Below are positions 7,727 to 15,812 of a stretch of 32,971 bases of DNA, piece after piece. Position numbers and translations under genes: made by a program. The notes below the pieces were generated by a model. That model had not been told where the DNA came from and did no database searches. It was given only the letters and a program-made list of their open reading frames with translations. The stretch covers positions 1 to 32,971 of the forward strand of contig JAGOCP010000009.1 of the NCBI GenBank assembly GCA_017998715.1. Direction: 5' to 3'. The DNA comes from Thermoanaerobaculia bacterium (lineage in GTDB: Bacteria > Acidobacteriota > Thermoanaerobaculia > Multivoradales > JAGPDF01). Each line of letters opens with the position of its first letter. Position 1 is the first letter of the stretch.

Positions 7727-8284
7727 CTAGCGCTTCGGCAACGCGAGCTCGCGGCCTTCGGACCAGGAGTCGAATCGATCGATGAGCAGGGCTGCTGAGG
7801 CGAGCTCGTCGTCGGCCGGTTGTCGAGCAGGGCTGCCGTAAGTGACGCCGTCGTAGGAAAGCTCGAGGTCCCCGTAGGCGACTCCCCCGCCGCCGACACC
7901 GACGATCAGCGTTCGCCAGCCGCTGGCCGAGCGCGCGCCGACCCGGATCGGTGGACGGCTCAGCGGAATCCGGTCGACCTCTACGTGGCGTCCGCCTTGC
8001 GCGCGGAAGACGAACGTCGTACAGCCACCTGTTCCGCACCAGCCTCCGCCCACCAGATGAACCACGAGCTCGAGCGCTCCCTGCGCGTCGAGGTCGACCT
8101 CGGCGGCGAAGTACCTGGCAGAGGTCTGCGAGGACTGCTCGAGAAGCTGTTCGATCACGTCTTCTGGAAGCACGGTCGCGCCGGCGGCCGGTTCCTCTCC
8201 CGCCCACCCTGCCGTGGCCATCGCCACCGTCACGAAGATCGCGCCACCGAAACCGCTCCTCATCGCTCTTGCGGATCGTCTCAA
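7727..8284 (-). CDS. Secreted hypothetical protein with a CGTGGC motif
   Basis: The 185-residue protein opens with a signal peptide (basic MRRSARAMRSG, hydrophobic core about 12-26, probable cut after AGWAG). The mature part has DLDAQGALELVVHLVGGGWCGTGGCTTFVF, which resembles periplasmic proteins of unknown role that carry a D.NGDG-like strand followed by CG.GGC. The two Cys may form a disulfide. The start is probably TTG at 8284, because GGGAGGAAATT stands directly before it; the ATG eight codons later is less well placed. It lies 18 bp after the kinase gene stop and may belong to that transcript. No function can be assigned. Confidence 0.75.
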   Translation of the reverse strand: MRRSARAMRSGFGGAIFVTVAMATAGWAGEEPAAGATVLPEDVIEQLLEQSSQTSARYFAAEVDLDAQGALELVVHLVGGGWCGTGGCTTFVFRAQGGRHVEVDRIPLSRPPIRVGARSASGWRTLIVGVGGGGVAYGDLELSYDGVTYGSPARQPADDELASAALLIDRFDSWSEGRELALPKR

Positions 8285-8302
8285 AATTTCCTCCCTGACC
8301 GC

Positions 8303-11242
8303 TCAGTCGGGCGAGGGGCCGACGCGCTGGAGGTTGTGGAAGGTGCGGTCGGCCTTCGCCAGCGCCGCGAGGTCGCGCTCGGCGGCGAGGGTGCGGGGAT
8401 GGGTGGGGCCGTCGTGGGAGCGGAAGCGGGCGACCGCTTCGGTGAGGTCGCGCTCGGCGCTTTCGAAATCGCCGCGCTGGCGGGCAATGCGCGCCGAGGC
8501 CTGCAGGAAATCGTCGAGCCGGGGGGCCTCCGGGTCGAGCTTGCGCACCACCGCGATGGCGGTGGCGATCTCCTCGGCGGCGCTCGTCCAGGCTGCCGCG
8601 TCGCCTGACGCCAGCAGATCCAGGGCGATCTGGTAGCGCGAGGCGGCGACGGCCAGGTGCTCGTCCTTGCCGTAAGCGCGTCGCTCGATCTCTAGCGCGC
8701 GTCGGTGGTAGTCGAGGGCCGCGGCGGCGTCACCCTGCTCGCGCTCGACCTCCCCCAGGTACTTGAGCGCTGTGCGCAGCGGCAGGCTCTGCGGCCCGTC
8801 GACCTTCTCCATCTCGGCCGCCAGGCGCTCGAGCAGCGGCTTCGCCTCCGCATAGCGGCGCGCCTTGACCAACGCCCAGCCCTGCGACAGGCGCGCCGCG
8901 TGCTGCAACGGACCCTCGTCGCCCAGCGCCGCGCGAAAGAGGCGCTCGGCCTCGACGAACTGGTCGTAGGCGCGGTCGAACTGCTCGCGGCCCATCTCGA
9001 CGAAGCCGAGGTAGCGCAGCGCCGAACCGGCGTCGTAGTGACCGATTCCCGCGAGCACTTTGGCAGCGTGCCGCAGCACCCGCTCGGCGTCGTCGTAGCG
9101 GCGGCGCTCGCTCCAGTGGAAGCCGAGCTTGATCTCCCAGAGAGCGACCTCGGGATGATCCGGGCCGAGTGCTTCGCGATCGAGCTCGAGCCCCGACATC
9201 AACCAGCGTTCGGCCTCCTCGTCGTCGCCGAGAACATCGAGCATTTCGCCCGCCTGGAGACGCGCCGAGGCGAGACGAAGGGGGTTCCGCCCCTTGGTCT
9301 CCGCCAGCATCGGCAGCGTCTCGCGCACCAGCGGCTCGATCTCGGCGATCCGGCTGGCGTCGATCAAGAGACCGGCGAGCCCGAGGCGCCAGTGGGCGAG
9401 CTCGAGCTCGTCCGGCGCCGCCCGCGCCGCGACCTCGGCGAGCGCCCGCCGCGCCAGCGCCTCGGCCTCGGCAACCTCGAGCTGCTGCCCGAGGATCGAG
9501 AAGCGCGACTCGCACCAGCGCACACCGAGCGGCGTCGCCAGCGAGTCGAGCTCCGGCACGAGGCGCCGCGCTTCGTCGAGCAGCGTCAGCGCCGGCGCGA
9601 GCTCGCCGGCGTCGAAGTGAATCTCGGCGCGCGTCACGAGGCTTGCGGCGAGCTCCCGCGGCGCCCCGCCCGAGGCTGCCCGGCGCAGGGCGACGACGGC
9701 GTCGGCCCGCCGGGCGGCCGGTTCGATCAGGCCGAGATTGCGCTCCACCTGAGCGATCGCGTCGAGGAGCTCGGCGCGCACCGCCGGCTCCTCGACCAGC
9801 TGCTCGTCGAGCCGCAGCGCCCCCTTCTCGAGAATCTCGCGCGCCGTAATCGTCTCGCCCAGGGTCTGCGACGGGTCGGCCTCGCGGAACAGGTCGATCA
9901 GAAACGTCTTGACCCGGTCGGCGCGCCGAGCCTCGCCGCGGGCGACGCCGGCCTGCCAGAAAACGGCGCCGATGCCGGCGACGAGCGCGGCAAAGGCGAC
10001 GATCCCGGCCGCCACCCCGAGACTGTGGCGGCCGACGAACTTGCGCAGGCGATAGCCCGCGCTGTCCGGCCGCGCCTTCACCGGCCGGCCGGCGAGAAAG
10101 CGCCGCAGGTCATCGCCGAAAGCGGCGGCCGACGGGTAACGCCGCGCCGGATCGCGGTTCAGCGCCTTGAGGGCGATCGAGTCGAGATCGCCTTCGAGGC
10201 GCGGCGCAAAGCTGCGCACGATCTCGCGCTCCGGCTCGCGGTCGTCGGCGCCGGCGGCGACCACCGACGGGCGCTCGAGGGTCTCGGAGTCGACCGCGCG
10301 CACGAGCGCCGGCAACGGCCGCCCCGCGCGGTCGAAGGGCGGGCGGCCGGTGAGCAGCTCGAAGAGCAGCGCGCCCATCGAGTAGACGTCGGTGGCGGTG
10401 GTCACCGCCTCGCCGAGGATCTGCTCGGGCGCGGCATAGGCGGGAGTGAGCGGCTGCCCGCCGACCTGCGTCTGGCGCTCGTCGAAGGCCTCCGCCTGCA
10501 GGAGCTTGGCGATGCCGAAGTCGAGGAGCTTCACTCGCCCGCTCGCGGTCACCAGGATGTTGGTGGGCTTGAGGTCGCGGTGCACCACCAGCTGGCGATG
10601 GGCCGCGTCGACCGCTTCCGCCACCTCGATCATCAGGCGGATCCGCTCCTCGAGCGGCGCCGCGCGTTGCTCGCACCAGGCGGTGATCGGCACGCCTTCG
10701 ATGTGCTCGAGGACGAAATACGGGTCGCCGTCGTCGGTCGAGCCGCCGTCGAGGAGGTGAGCGATGCCCGGGTGGTCGAGCCGGGCGAGAATCTGGCGCT
10801 CGCGCAGAAAGCGATCGGCGATCGCCTGCGATTCGAGACCGGCGCGGATGCGCTTCAGCGCGACGCGCTGCTCGAACTCGCCGTCGGAGCGCTCGGCGAG
10901 GAAGACCTCGCCCATGCCGCCCTCGCCGAGACAGCGCACCAGGCGATAGGGGCCGATGGTCTCCGCCTCGTCGACCGGCAGGGCGACAGCACCGTCTCCG
11001 CCAGCCTGGTCCTCCTCGAGACGCGCGACCCCCGACTCGAGGGCCGAGGCGACGAACACAGGCGCCCGGGCCAGAAGCGGCGCGCCGATGAGCTCCTCTT
11101 CGGTGCGGTCGGCAGCGAGGAGCTCGGTGAGGAAGCGCGCCAATTCCGGATCGCTCGTGGCGAGTGTCGCGAGGCGGGCGGCCCGGACGTCGGCGCTCTC
11201 CTCTACCAGTTCGTCGAAAATCGCTTCCCAGCGCTGACTCAT
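8303..11242 (-). CDS. Membrane Ser/Thr protein kinase with extracytoplasmic TPR region
   Basis: With the ATG at 11242 (MSQRWEAIFDELVEESAD, the usual opening of this group) the protein has 979 residues. The kinase domain spans about 97-385: LGEGGMGEVF (105-114), K130 in VALK, HRDLKPTN (221-228), DFG (241-243) and APEQ (271-274). A single membrane helix lies at about 408-428. The C-terminal 550 residues are Ala/Glu/Leu-rich helical repeats of TPR type (for example AALDYHRRALEIERRAYG). This architecture is common in Acidobacteriota and Planctomycetes. The gene follows an ECF sigma factor gene by 76 bp on the same strand, a pairing in which the kinase may control the sigma factor by phosphorylation. 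Confidence 0.92.
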   Translation of the reverse strand: MSQRWEAIFDELVEESADVRAARLATLATSDPELARFLTELLAADRTEEELIGAPLLARAPVFVASALESGVARLEEDQAGGDGAVALPVDEAETIGPYRLVRCLGEGGMGEVFLAERSDGEFEQRVALKRIRAGLESQAIADRFLRERQILARLDHPGIAHLLDGGSTDDGDPYFVLEHIEGVPITAWCEQRAAPLEERIRLMIEVAEAVDAAHRQLVVHRDLKPTNILVTASGRVKLLDFGIAKLLQAEAFDERQTQVGGQPLTPAYAAPEQILGEAVTTATDVYSMGALLFELLTGRPPFDRAGRPLPALVRAVDSETLERPSVVAAGADDREPEREIVRSFAPRLEGDLDSIALKALNRDPARRYPSAAAFGDDLRRFLAGRPVKARPDSAGYRLRKFVGRHSLGVAAGIVAFAALVAGIGAVFWQAGVARGEARRADRVKTFLIDLFREADPSQTLGETITAREILEKGALRLDEQLVEEPAVRAELLDAIAQVERNLGLIEPAARRADAVVALRRAASGGAPRELAASLVTRAEIHFDAGELAPALTLLDEARRLVPELDSLATPLGVRWCESRFSILGQQLEVAEAEALARRALAEVAARAAPDELELAHWRLGLAGLLIDASRIAEIEPLVRETLPMLAETKGRNPLRLASARLQAGEMLDVLGDDEEAERWLMSGLELDREALGPDHPEVALWEIKLGFHWSERRRYDDAERVLRHAAKVLAGIGHYDAGSALRYLGFVEMGREQFDRAYDQFVEAERLFRAALGDEGPLQHAARLSQGWALVKARRYAEAKPLLERLAAEMEKVDGPQSLPLRTALKYLGEVEREQGDAAAALDYHRRALEIERRAYGKDEHLAVAASRYQIALDLLASGDAAAWTSAAEEIATAIAVVRKLDPEAPRLDDFLQASARIARQRGDFESAERDLTEAVARFRSHDGPTHPRTLAAERDLAALAKADRTFHNLQRVGPSPD

Positions 11243-11318
11243 TCGTGGACCGAGACTCCCCGTCGGTGGAAGCGCAGGCGGGAGGCGCGCGGGGACATCG
11301 GCGACGACCGTCCCCCCT

Positions 11319-11942
11319 TCATGACGCCGGTTCGGGTGCGATCGCCTTCCCTTCGAGGGCGGCGCGCAGGAAGGCCTGCGCCCGCCGCCAGTCCCTCTTG
11401 AGCGACCGCTCGCTGCGCTCGACGATCGGCGCGATCTCTTCGAGCGACAGGCCGGCGAAGAAACGCAGCTCGACCAGCCGGGCGAGATCTGGGCTGGCGC
11501 GCTCGAGCTCGCCAAGGGCACGGTCGAGGGCGAGCATTTCGATCGACAGCGTTCCGCCGGGATCGGCCAGGCGATGCGCCGCCTCTTCGAGCTCGATCGG
11601 CACGACGCCGCCACCGCGCTTCTCGGCGTCCCGGCGGCGGGCAAAATCGACGATGACGTGGCGCATGACGCGCGCCGCGAGATTGAAGAAGTGCGCGCGG
11701 TCGGCGGGCGCCGCGCCGGCCGGGCCGGCGAGGCGGAGGAAGGTCTCGTGCACCAGGGCGGTGGTGTCGAGCGTCTGCCCAGGGCGGCCGTGCACCGAAA
11801 GTTGCACGTGAGCCAGGCGCTTCAGCTCCGAGTAGACGCGGTCATAGAGCGCTTCGGAGGCGCTGCGCTCGCCGCTCCTCGCCGCAGCGATCAGCGTCGT
11901 GACGTCGGACGGTCCGACGTCTTCTTCTTCCCGCTCGGACAT
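11319..11942 (-). CDS. ECF-type sigma factor of the kinase-linked (TIGR02999-like) group
   Basis: The 207-residue protein has region 2 (ALYDRVYSELKRLAHVQL, then the tract HGRPGQTLDTTALVHETFLRL, then HFFNLAARVMRHVIVDFARRR) and region 4 with its helix-turn-helix (LVELRFFAGLSLEEIAPIVERSERSLKRDWRRAQAFLRAAL). The DTTALVHETFLRL and VMRHVIVDFARRR segments are hallmarks of the sig-70_X6 family, which often sits beside Ser/Thr kinase genes. It should direct RNA polymerase to a stress or signal regulon. No anti-sigma gene is adjacent; the kinase follows instead. The ATG at 11942 comes only a few bases after a terminator hairpin and lacks a good free ribosome binding site. Confidence 0.9.
   Translation of the reverse strand: MSEREEEDVGPSDVTTLIAAARSGERSASEALYDRVYSELKRLAHVQLSVHGRPGQTLDTTALVHETFLRLAGPAGAAPADRAHFFNLAARVMRHVIVDFARRRDAEKRGGGVVPIELEEAAHRLADPGGTLSIEMLALDRALGELERASPDLARLVELRFFAGLSLEEIAPIVERSERSLKRDWRRAQAFLRAALEGKAIAPEPAS
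11901..11921. repeat. Perfect 10-bp inverted repeat in the 5' end of the sigma gene
   Basis: GACGTCGGAC and its exact reverse complement GTCCGACGTC flank a single G. It lies in codons 8-14 of the sigma factor gene. It could be an operator or mRNA hairpin that controls sigma expression, or a coincidence of codon choice; the repeat itself is certain, the role is not. Confidence 0.45.
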
Positions 11943-11943
11943 G

Positions 11944-11979
11944 AAAAGGGACTCTACTCCAGCTGCGGAGCAGAGTCCC
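11944..11979 (-). terminator. Intrinsic terminator after the DUF4097 gene, abutting the sigma start codon
   Basis: On the minus strand GGGACTCTGCTCC, loop GCAGCT, and GGAGTAGAGTCCC form a 13-bp stem with one mismatch, followed at once by TTTT. The next two bases lead into the ATG of the sigma factor at 11942. It should end the long transcript that includes the two DUF4097 genes (stop at 12031). Confidence 0.8.
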
Positions 11980-12030
11980 TCGTCGTGCAGCGCCCCCCGG
12001 CAACGATCGGTGGGCGGCAGCCGGCGGCGG

Positions 12031-12888
12031 CTAGTTCTTGGCGCGCCGCAGGAGAACGTCGCCGTTGAAAGTCTTGAACAGGATCTCGGGACCGCCGCCG
12101 TTGATGGTGCCGATCATCTCGCGCGATACGACGACGTGGTAGCGACCCTTCTCCTTCTTCGTCTCCGGCCCCTTCAGCGTCTCGGTCGAAACCGCGACAT
12201 CGAAATCGGAGTAGATCTCGCCGTTGTCCGACTGCAACCGCACGGTCGCCTTGAGGCCGGGCGGGAAGGTCACGTCGACATCGCCGTTGAGCGTCGAGAA
12301 GGCCATCGGCGCCGCCGCCATGGCGGCGGAGAAGACCACCGTCACGTCGCCGTTGACGGTGTTGGCGGAGACCGGTCCGCGCACGTTGGTCACCCGGATC
12401 TCGCCGTTGGTGTTGCTGACCTCGACCTCGCCGTCGATACCCACGACCTCGATGTCGCCATCGTTCACGGTCGAGAGCGCGATCGAGCTGCCGGCCGGAA
12501 CCTGAATCTCCAGATCGACGGCGCGCGCCCAGGATTCGGCCGAGATCGACACCTTGTTCCCCGCCTCTTCAGCCTCGAGCCCGATCGCGGTATTGGGAAT
12601 CCGGCGCATGCCGGCGCGATCGCCGGGAAGGTCCCGCCCCTTGCGCTTGTCGTCCTCGTCCTCCGCCCGCGACTGCGCTTCGACGACCACCTCGCGGCCC
12701 GTCCCGCCGGTCACCTTGATCGAGCCCATGACCAGCGAGACCTCGAGCTCCGCCGGCTTCGCTGGATCGGAGAGCGGCACCACGAGGTGCTCGGCGGCGG
12801 CGGGCGCCGCGTTCATCGTCCAGGCGAAGGCGACCGCGAGCAGTGCCCTACCGAGAGTGGCTTTCCGGAACTTCGCTTCCATGTTCAT
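12031..12888 (-). CDS. DUF4097 family secreted protein (putative adhesin-like beta-helix), copy 2
   Basis: The 285-residue product has a signal peptide (MNMEAKFRKATLGRALLAVA, cut near APAAA-EHL) and a run of short beta-strand repeats such as STVNDGDIEV, SNTNGEIRV, NTVNGDVTV, STLNGDVDV and KTFNGDVLL. The spaced NGD/NGE turns are typical of DUF4097, predicted to form a right-handed beta-solenoid on the cell surface or in the periplasm. The ATG at 12888 is chosen because GGGGAGAG lies 6 bp before it. It follows a paralogue by 22 bp and is the last gene before the terminator. The function is unknown; the link to a sigma/anti-sigma pair suggests an envelope stress role. Confidence 0.85.
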   Translation of the reverse strand: MNMEAKFRKATLGRALLAVAFAWTMNAAPAAAEHLVVPLSDPAKPAELEVSLVMGSIKVTGGTGREVVVEAQSRAEDEDDKRKGRDLPGDRAGMRRIPNTAIGLEAEEAGNKVSISAESWARAVDLEIQVPAGSSIALSTVNDGDIEVVGIDGEVEVSNTNGEIRVTNVRGPVSANTVNGDVTVVFSAAMAAAPMAFSTLNGDVDVTFPPGLKATVRLQSDNGEIYSDFDVAVSTETLKGPETKKEKGRYHVVVSREMIGTINGGGPEILFKTFNGDVLLRRAKN

Positions 12889-12910
12889 CGCATCTCTCCC
12901 CACGCGAGCG

Positions 12911-13804
12911 TCAGGAACGCTCACGAATCGTGATGTCGCCGTTCAAGGTCTGACAGGCGAGGCCGATCCCGCCGCCGCCGAGGGTGGCGGCGGATCTCCC
13001 GCCCACTTCGTGATGCTGCCGCCCGCCGGACCGCGAGCGCGAGCTCGTCGGCGGGAGTTTCGCCAGCTCGAACGGGTAGTCGGTGTAGACCTCGCCGTTC
13101 ATCGTCGCGAAGGAGAGCTCGGCGCCGAGCCCCTTCGGAAAAGCCAGATCGATATCGCCGTTCACCGTCGCGAAGCTGCAGTCGCCGGTTGGCAGCGCGG
13201 CGAAATCGACCTTGAGCTCGCCGTTGACGGTATTCGCATCGACGATCCCGGAGACCCGCACCAGGGTGACGTCGTCGTTGACATGGTCCACCTCGAGGCG
13301 CCCGCTAATGCCAGTGATGCGGATCGCACCCTCGTTGACGTCGCTCACGTCGAGATCGATCTGGCGCGGGACCTTGAGCTTCCAGTCGAAAGTCACTTCG
13401 TAGTCCCGTTCTTCGTGATCGCAGCAGCAGTCTCCGCGCCGCTTGTGCTCGCGGCCTCTGCAGCTCCAGGGTCCGTGCTGGACGAGCTCGAGCCGCCCAG
13501 GCTGCTCGCTCACTTCGAGCGTGACCTCCTGCCGGGCGAGCGCCAGGTCGGCGGCGCTCCTCGCCTCGAAGGTCTGGGTGAGCGTGAGCTCGACGGTGTC
13601 GCCGCTGCCGCCCTCGATCTCGATCGCTCCGTTCAAGTTCTCGATGACGAGGGTCCGCTGTCCGTCGACGGCGGAAAGCGTGAAGCTTCGGGTGACGGTT
13701 GCGCTCTGTTCGAGGGCGGCGAGCGCTGCCGGAACCGCTCCGGCGAGGGCGATGACGGCGACGGCGGAGTGCAGCGACGGACGCCAGCGGCGGTCGGGAT
13801 TCAT
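12911..13804 (-). CDS. DUF4097 family secreted protein, copy 1
   Basis: The 297-residue protein begins MNPDRRWRPSLHSAVAVIAL, a signal peptide ending near AALA. Its beta-repeat segments include IENLNGAIEIEGG, HVNDDVTLV, NTVNGELKVDF, ATVNGDIDLAF, ATMNGEVYTDY and QTLNGDITI. A Cys cluster (SCRGREHKRRGDCCCDHEE, about 139-157) interrupts the repeats and is absent from the paralogue; it might bind metal. The start codon shares one base with the stop of the anti-sigma gene (TGATG), so translation is probably coupled. Like its neighbour it is probably anchored in or secreted to the envelope. Its role is unknown. Confidence 0.85.
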   Translation of the reverse strand: MNPDRRWRPSLHSAVAVIALAGAVPAALAALEQSATVTRSFTLSAVDGQRTLVIENLNGAIEIEGGSGDTVELTLTQTFEARSAADLALARQEVTLEVSEQPGRLELVQHGPWSCRGREHKRRGDCCCDHEERDYEVTFDWKLKVPRQIDLDVSDVNEGAIRITGISGRLEVDHVNDDVTLVRVSGIVDANTVNGELKVDFAALPTGDCSFATVNGDIDLAFPKGLGAELSFATMNGEVYTDYPFELAKLPPTSSRSRSGGRQHHEVGGRSAATLGGGGIGLACQTLNGDITIRERS

Positions 13805-14703
13805 CAGGCGCTCCTTCCGAGGCGGTCGCGCAGGTAGCCGCGCACCACCGGGTCGAGTTGCGGGTTGTCGAGCAGCTGCTCGAGATCGCGGCGCGCGGCG
13901 GGCTCGCCGGATTCGAGCAGCAGATCGATGAGCGACAGCGCGACCAGCGGCGACTCCTGCCGCGCGACCGCCGCCACGAAATCGCCGCGGCGGTCGCCGC
14001 GCGTGGCGAGCGGGCGCAGGGCTTCGAGCGCCGCGAGCCGGACGTTGACGTTGGGATCCTCCAGCAGCCGGGTGAAGAGTGCCGCCGCGACCTGCTCGCG
14101 CTGATCGGCCGCCGCGGCGCGAGCGTTCGGCTCGCCTGCGCCACGCGGATTCTCCTCGCCGCCGCGCGCCTGGGCGATGCCGAAGTCGCGGTTCAGGCCG
14201 ACCTCGCGGCTGTAGGCAACGCCCTGCAGGCGGTCGGAAACCGAGCTCTTCTCGAGCAGGGAGAGCGCCACCATCGTATGCAGGTCGCCGACTTCGCGTC
14301 GCAGGGTCGCGACGTCGTAGCCGCTGCGGCCGAACAGGAAGTAGCCCAGGCCGAGGCCGACGAGCAGCATCGCCGCGAGGGCGAAGAGCCGGCTGTCGAA
14401 AGGTCCGCTGGCACGCGCGCCGCGAAAGGCGAGCGGCGCCTTGGCGACTCCGCGGCTTTCCGCCGCGAGCTCCGCCGCGATGGCCGCATCGAGGCGGGCG
14501 CGCATCCGGGCGGTCGGCACGGTTTCGCCAGATTCCGTCAGGCCCTGCCAGAGCGCTTCGAGATCCGCCGCCTCGGCGGCGCAAGCGGCGCAACCGGCGA
14601 GGTGAGCCTCGAGCTCCGCGCGCTCGGCGGGTGCGAGGTCGTCGTGGAGGCGGGCTGTCAGGCGCTCCTGCATCGTTGCGCAAATCGTCGCTACGCGGTT
14701 CAT
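13804..14703 (-). CDS. Transmembrane zinc-finger anti-sigma factor with HEAT-like C-terminal region
   Basis: The 299-residue protein has an N-terminal zf-HC2 module with H34, C38 and C41 (HLAGCAAC), the ZAS fold that holds ECF sigma factors inactive. A single membrane helix lies at about 105-125 (FALAAMLLVGLGLGYFLF). The C-terminal part, about 200-299, reads as HEAT-like helical repeats (EDPNVNVRLAALEALRPLA, then SLIDLLLESGEPAARRDLEQLL). The C-terminal part should lie in the periplasm and may sense a signal or partner. The start overlaps the sigma factor stop as ATGA, and the stop overlaps the next start as TGATG, so sigma, anti-sigma and DUF4097 genes are one translationally coupled unit. 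Confidence 0.88.
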   Translation of the reverse strand: MNRVATICATMQERLTARLHDDLAPAERAELEAHLAGCAACAAEAADLEALWQGLTESGETVPTARMRARLDAAIAAELAAESRGVAKAPLAFRGARASGPFDSRLFALAAMLLVGLGLGYFLFGRSGYDVATLRREVGDLHTMVALSLLEKSSVSDRLQGVAYSREVGLNRDFGIAQARGGEENPRGAGEPNARAAAADQREQVAAALFTRLLEDPNVNVRLAALEALRPLATRGDRRGDFVAAVARQESPLVALSLIDLLLESGEPAARRDLEQLLDNPQLDPVVRGYLRDRLGRSA

Positions 14704-15326
14704 CGTGCCTCCCTGCTCTCTGGCTCCGGCGCGGCTCCGTCGGCGAGAAACGCCGCCTTGAGCTCCTTCATCGCCCGGTGGACCCTGACCTTCACCGCCC
14801 CCTCCGAAATGCCGTACTGCTCGGCGATCCGCTCGTACTTCAACTCCGAGAAGCGCGCCAGCAGCAGAATCTCGCGCTTGGCAGGATCGAGCCGGGCGAG
14901 CGCCCGCCGGAGCCTGCCCTCCTGCTCGGCGCGCTCGAGGCCGGCGATCGGGTGTTGGAGCGGCGCCTCCGGCTCCGGCGCGTCCGGCTCCTGCGGGAGC
15001 TCCTTCGGCCGCGCGCGATAGAGATCGGTGGCGGCGTTCCTCGCCAGAGTGAACATCCAGGGGACGAATTCGGATTCGCTGCGAAAGGTGTGGCGGTACT
15101 TGAGCATGCGCACGAAGACCTCCTGCACCAGGTCCTCGGCGGCCTGGCGGCTCCTGGCGAGGCGCAGGAAGAAGTGAAACAGCCGCTGGTGATGGCGTTC
15201 GAAGAGCTCGCCGAGAAGGGCCACGTCGCCGTCGCGCACCCGGCCCATGAGCTGGCTGTCCGCGGGCGCGGATGCAATCTCGGGGTCGGGGATGGGGGCG
15301 GTCACAGCGGCGGTTCCGGAGCTCAT
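14700..15326 (-). CDS. ECF RNA polymerase sigma factor (RpoE-like)
   Basis: The 208-residue protein shows region 2 (LFERHHQRLFHFFLRLARSRQAAEDLVQEVFVRMLKYRHTF and FVPWMFTLARNAATDLYRAR) and region 4 (LDPAKREILLLARFSELKYERIAEQYGISEGAVKVRVHRAMKELK). These are classical ECF signatures, unlike the kinase-linked sigma factor at 11319-11942. It should be held inactive by the membrane anti-sigma factor encoded directly downstream (ATGA overlap). The ATG at 15326 has only a weak ribosome binding site and is 33 bp after the stop of the His-rich membrane protein gene, so it may be translated from the same long iron-operon message. Its own promoter is not obvious. Confidence 0.92.
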   Translation of the reverse strand: MSSGTAAVTAPIPDPEIASAPADSQLMGRVRDGDVALLGELFERHHQRLFHFFLRLARSRQAAEDLVQEVFVRMLKYRHTFRSESEFVPWMFTLARNAATDLYRARPKELPQEPDAPEPEAPLQHPIAGLERAEQEGRLRRALARLDPAKREILLLARFSELKYERIAEQYGISEGAVKVRVHRAMKELKAAFLADGAAPEPESREAR

Positions 15327-15359
15327 GCTGCCCGGAACTACCGCGGCAGCGGGGGAAGG

Positions 15360-15812
15360 TTACCGCGGCGGGCGGCGGGCGGGCGGCGCGCGCCGCGAGA
15401 GGCGGCTGGAGAGCTGGTGCGCGAGGTAGCCGCCGAGCCAGAGCGTCGAGGCCGCGAGGTGCAGCGCGAGCCATGCCTGCCGCCAGCCGGGTGCGGTCGC
15501 TGTCTGCAGGAGGTAGCCCGAAGCGACCATCGGCGCCGCAGTCGCCGCGAGCGCCCAGCCGCTGCGGCGCCGTGCGGCGATGCCCAGGCGGAGGCTCGCC
15601 CGGACGTGGCTCTGCCAGATCAGACCGAGCGCAAAGACCAGGAGAGGCGCCGCGACCACGTGCAGGTGTTGCACGTCTGGCTGCCAGGGATGATTCACCA
15701 CTGCGAACGGATCGTCCGGTCGGACGAAGTAGCGCATCCAGGCGTAGACCAGCCCGCCGCCGCCCACCAGAATCGTCGCGACGTGAAGGAACCAGGCCTC
15801 GAGGCGCGTCAT
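15360..15812 (-). CDS. Four-helix His-rich membrane protein, probable b-type cytochrome-like electron carrier
   Basis: The 150-residue protein has four predicted membrane helices (about 8-24, 49-67, 86-103, 112-131). Histidines lie in or next to them: H10, H41, H49, H51, H69, H118 and H132. This pattern resembles the small cytochrome b561/DUF4405-like proteins that bind heme b and move electrons from quinol across the membrane. Its ATG overlaps the stop of the FMN-binding protein gene (ATGA), and known extracytosolic flavin systems pair such proteins with FMN-binding domains. I infer that it reduces the flavoprotein. Heme binding is not shown by a strict motif, so the assignment is tentative. 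Confidence 0.65.
   Translation of the reverse strand: MTRLEAWFLHVATILVGGGGLVYAWMRYFVRPDDPFAVVNHPWQPDVQHLHVVAAPLLVFALGLIWQSHVRASLRLGIAARRRSGWALAATAAPMVASGYLLQTATAPGWRQAWLALHLAASTLWLGGYLAHQLSSRLSRRAPPARRPPR

Noticed and set aside
8705-11401. A long plus-strand open frame (898 codons) opposite the membrane kinase
   Set aside because: Antisense shadow of a G+C-rich gene; the minus-strand kinase motifs are complete.
11243-11644. N-terminal extension of the membrane kinase into the sigma factor gene
   Set aside because: The extension is Arg/Ser-rich shadow sequence opposite no domain and overlaps the sigma gene by hundreds of bases; MSQRWEAIFDEL is the usual family start.
12889-12924. Longer start for the second DUF4097 gene (MSVPDARVGRDA...)
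   Set aside because: The extra codons overlap the ribosome binding site GGGGAGAG and would spoil the signal peptide; the ATG at 12888 fits better.
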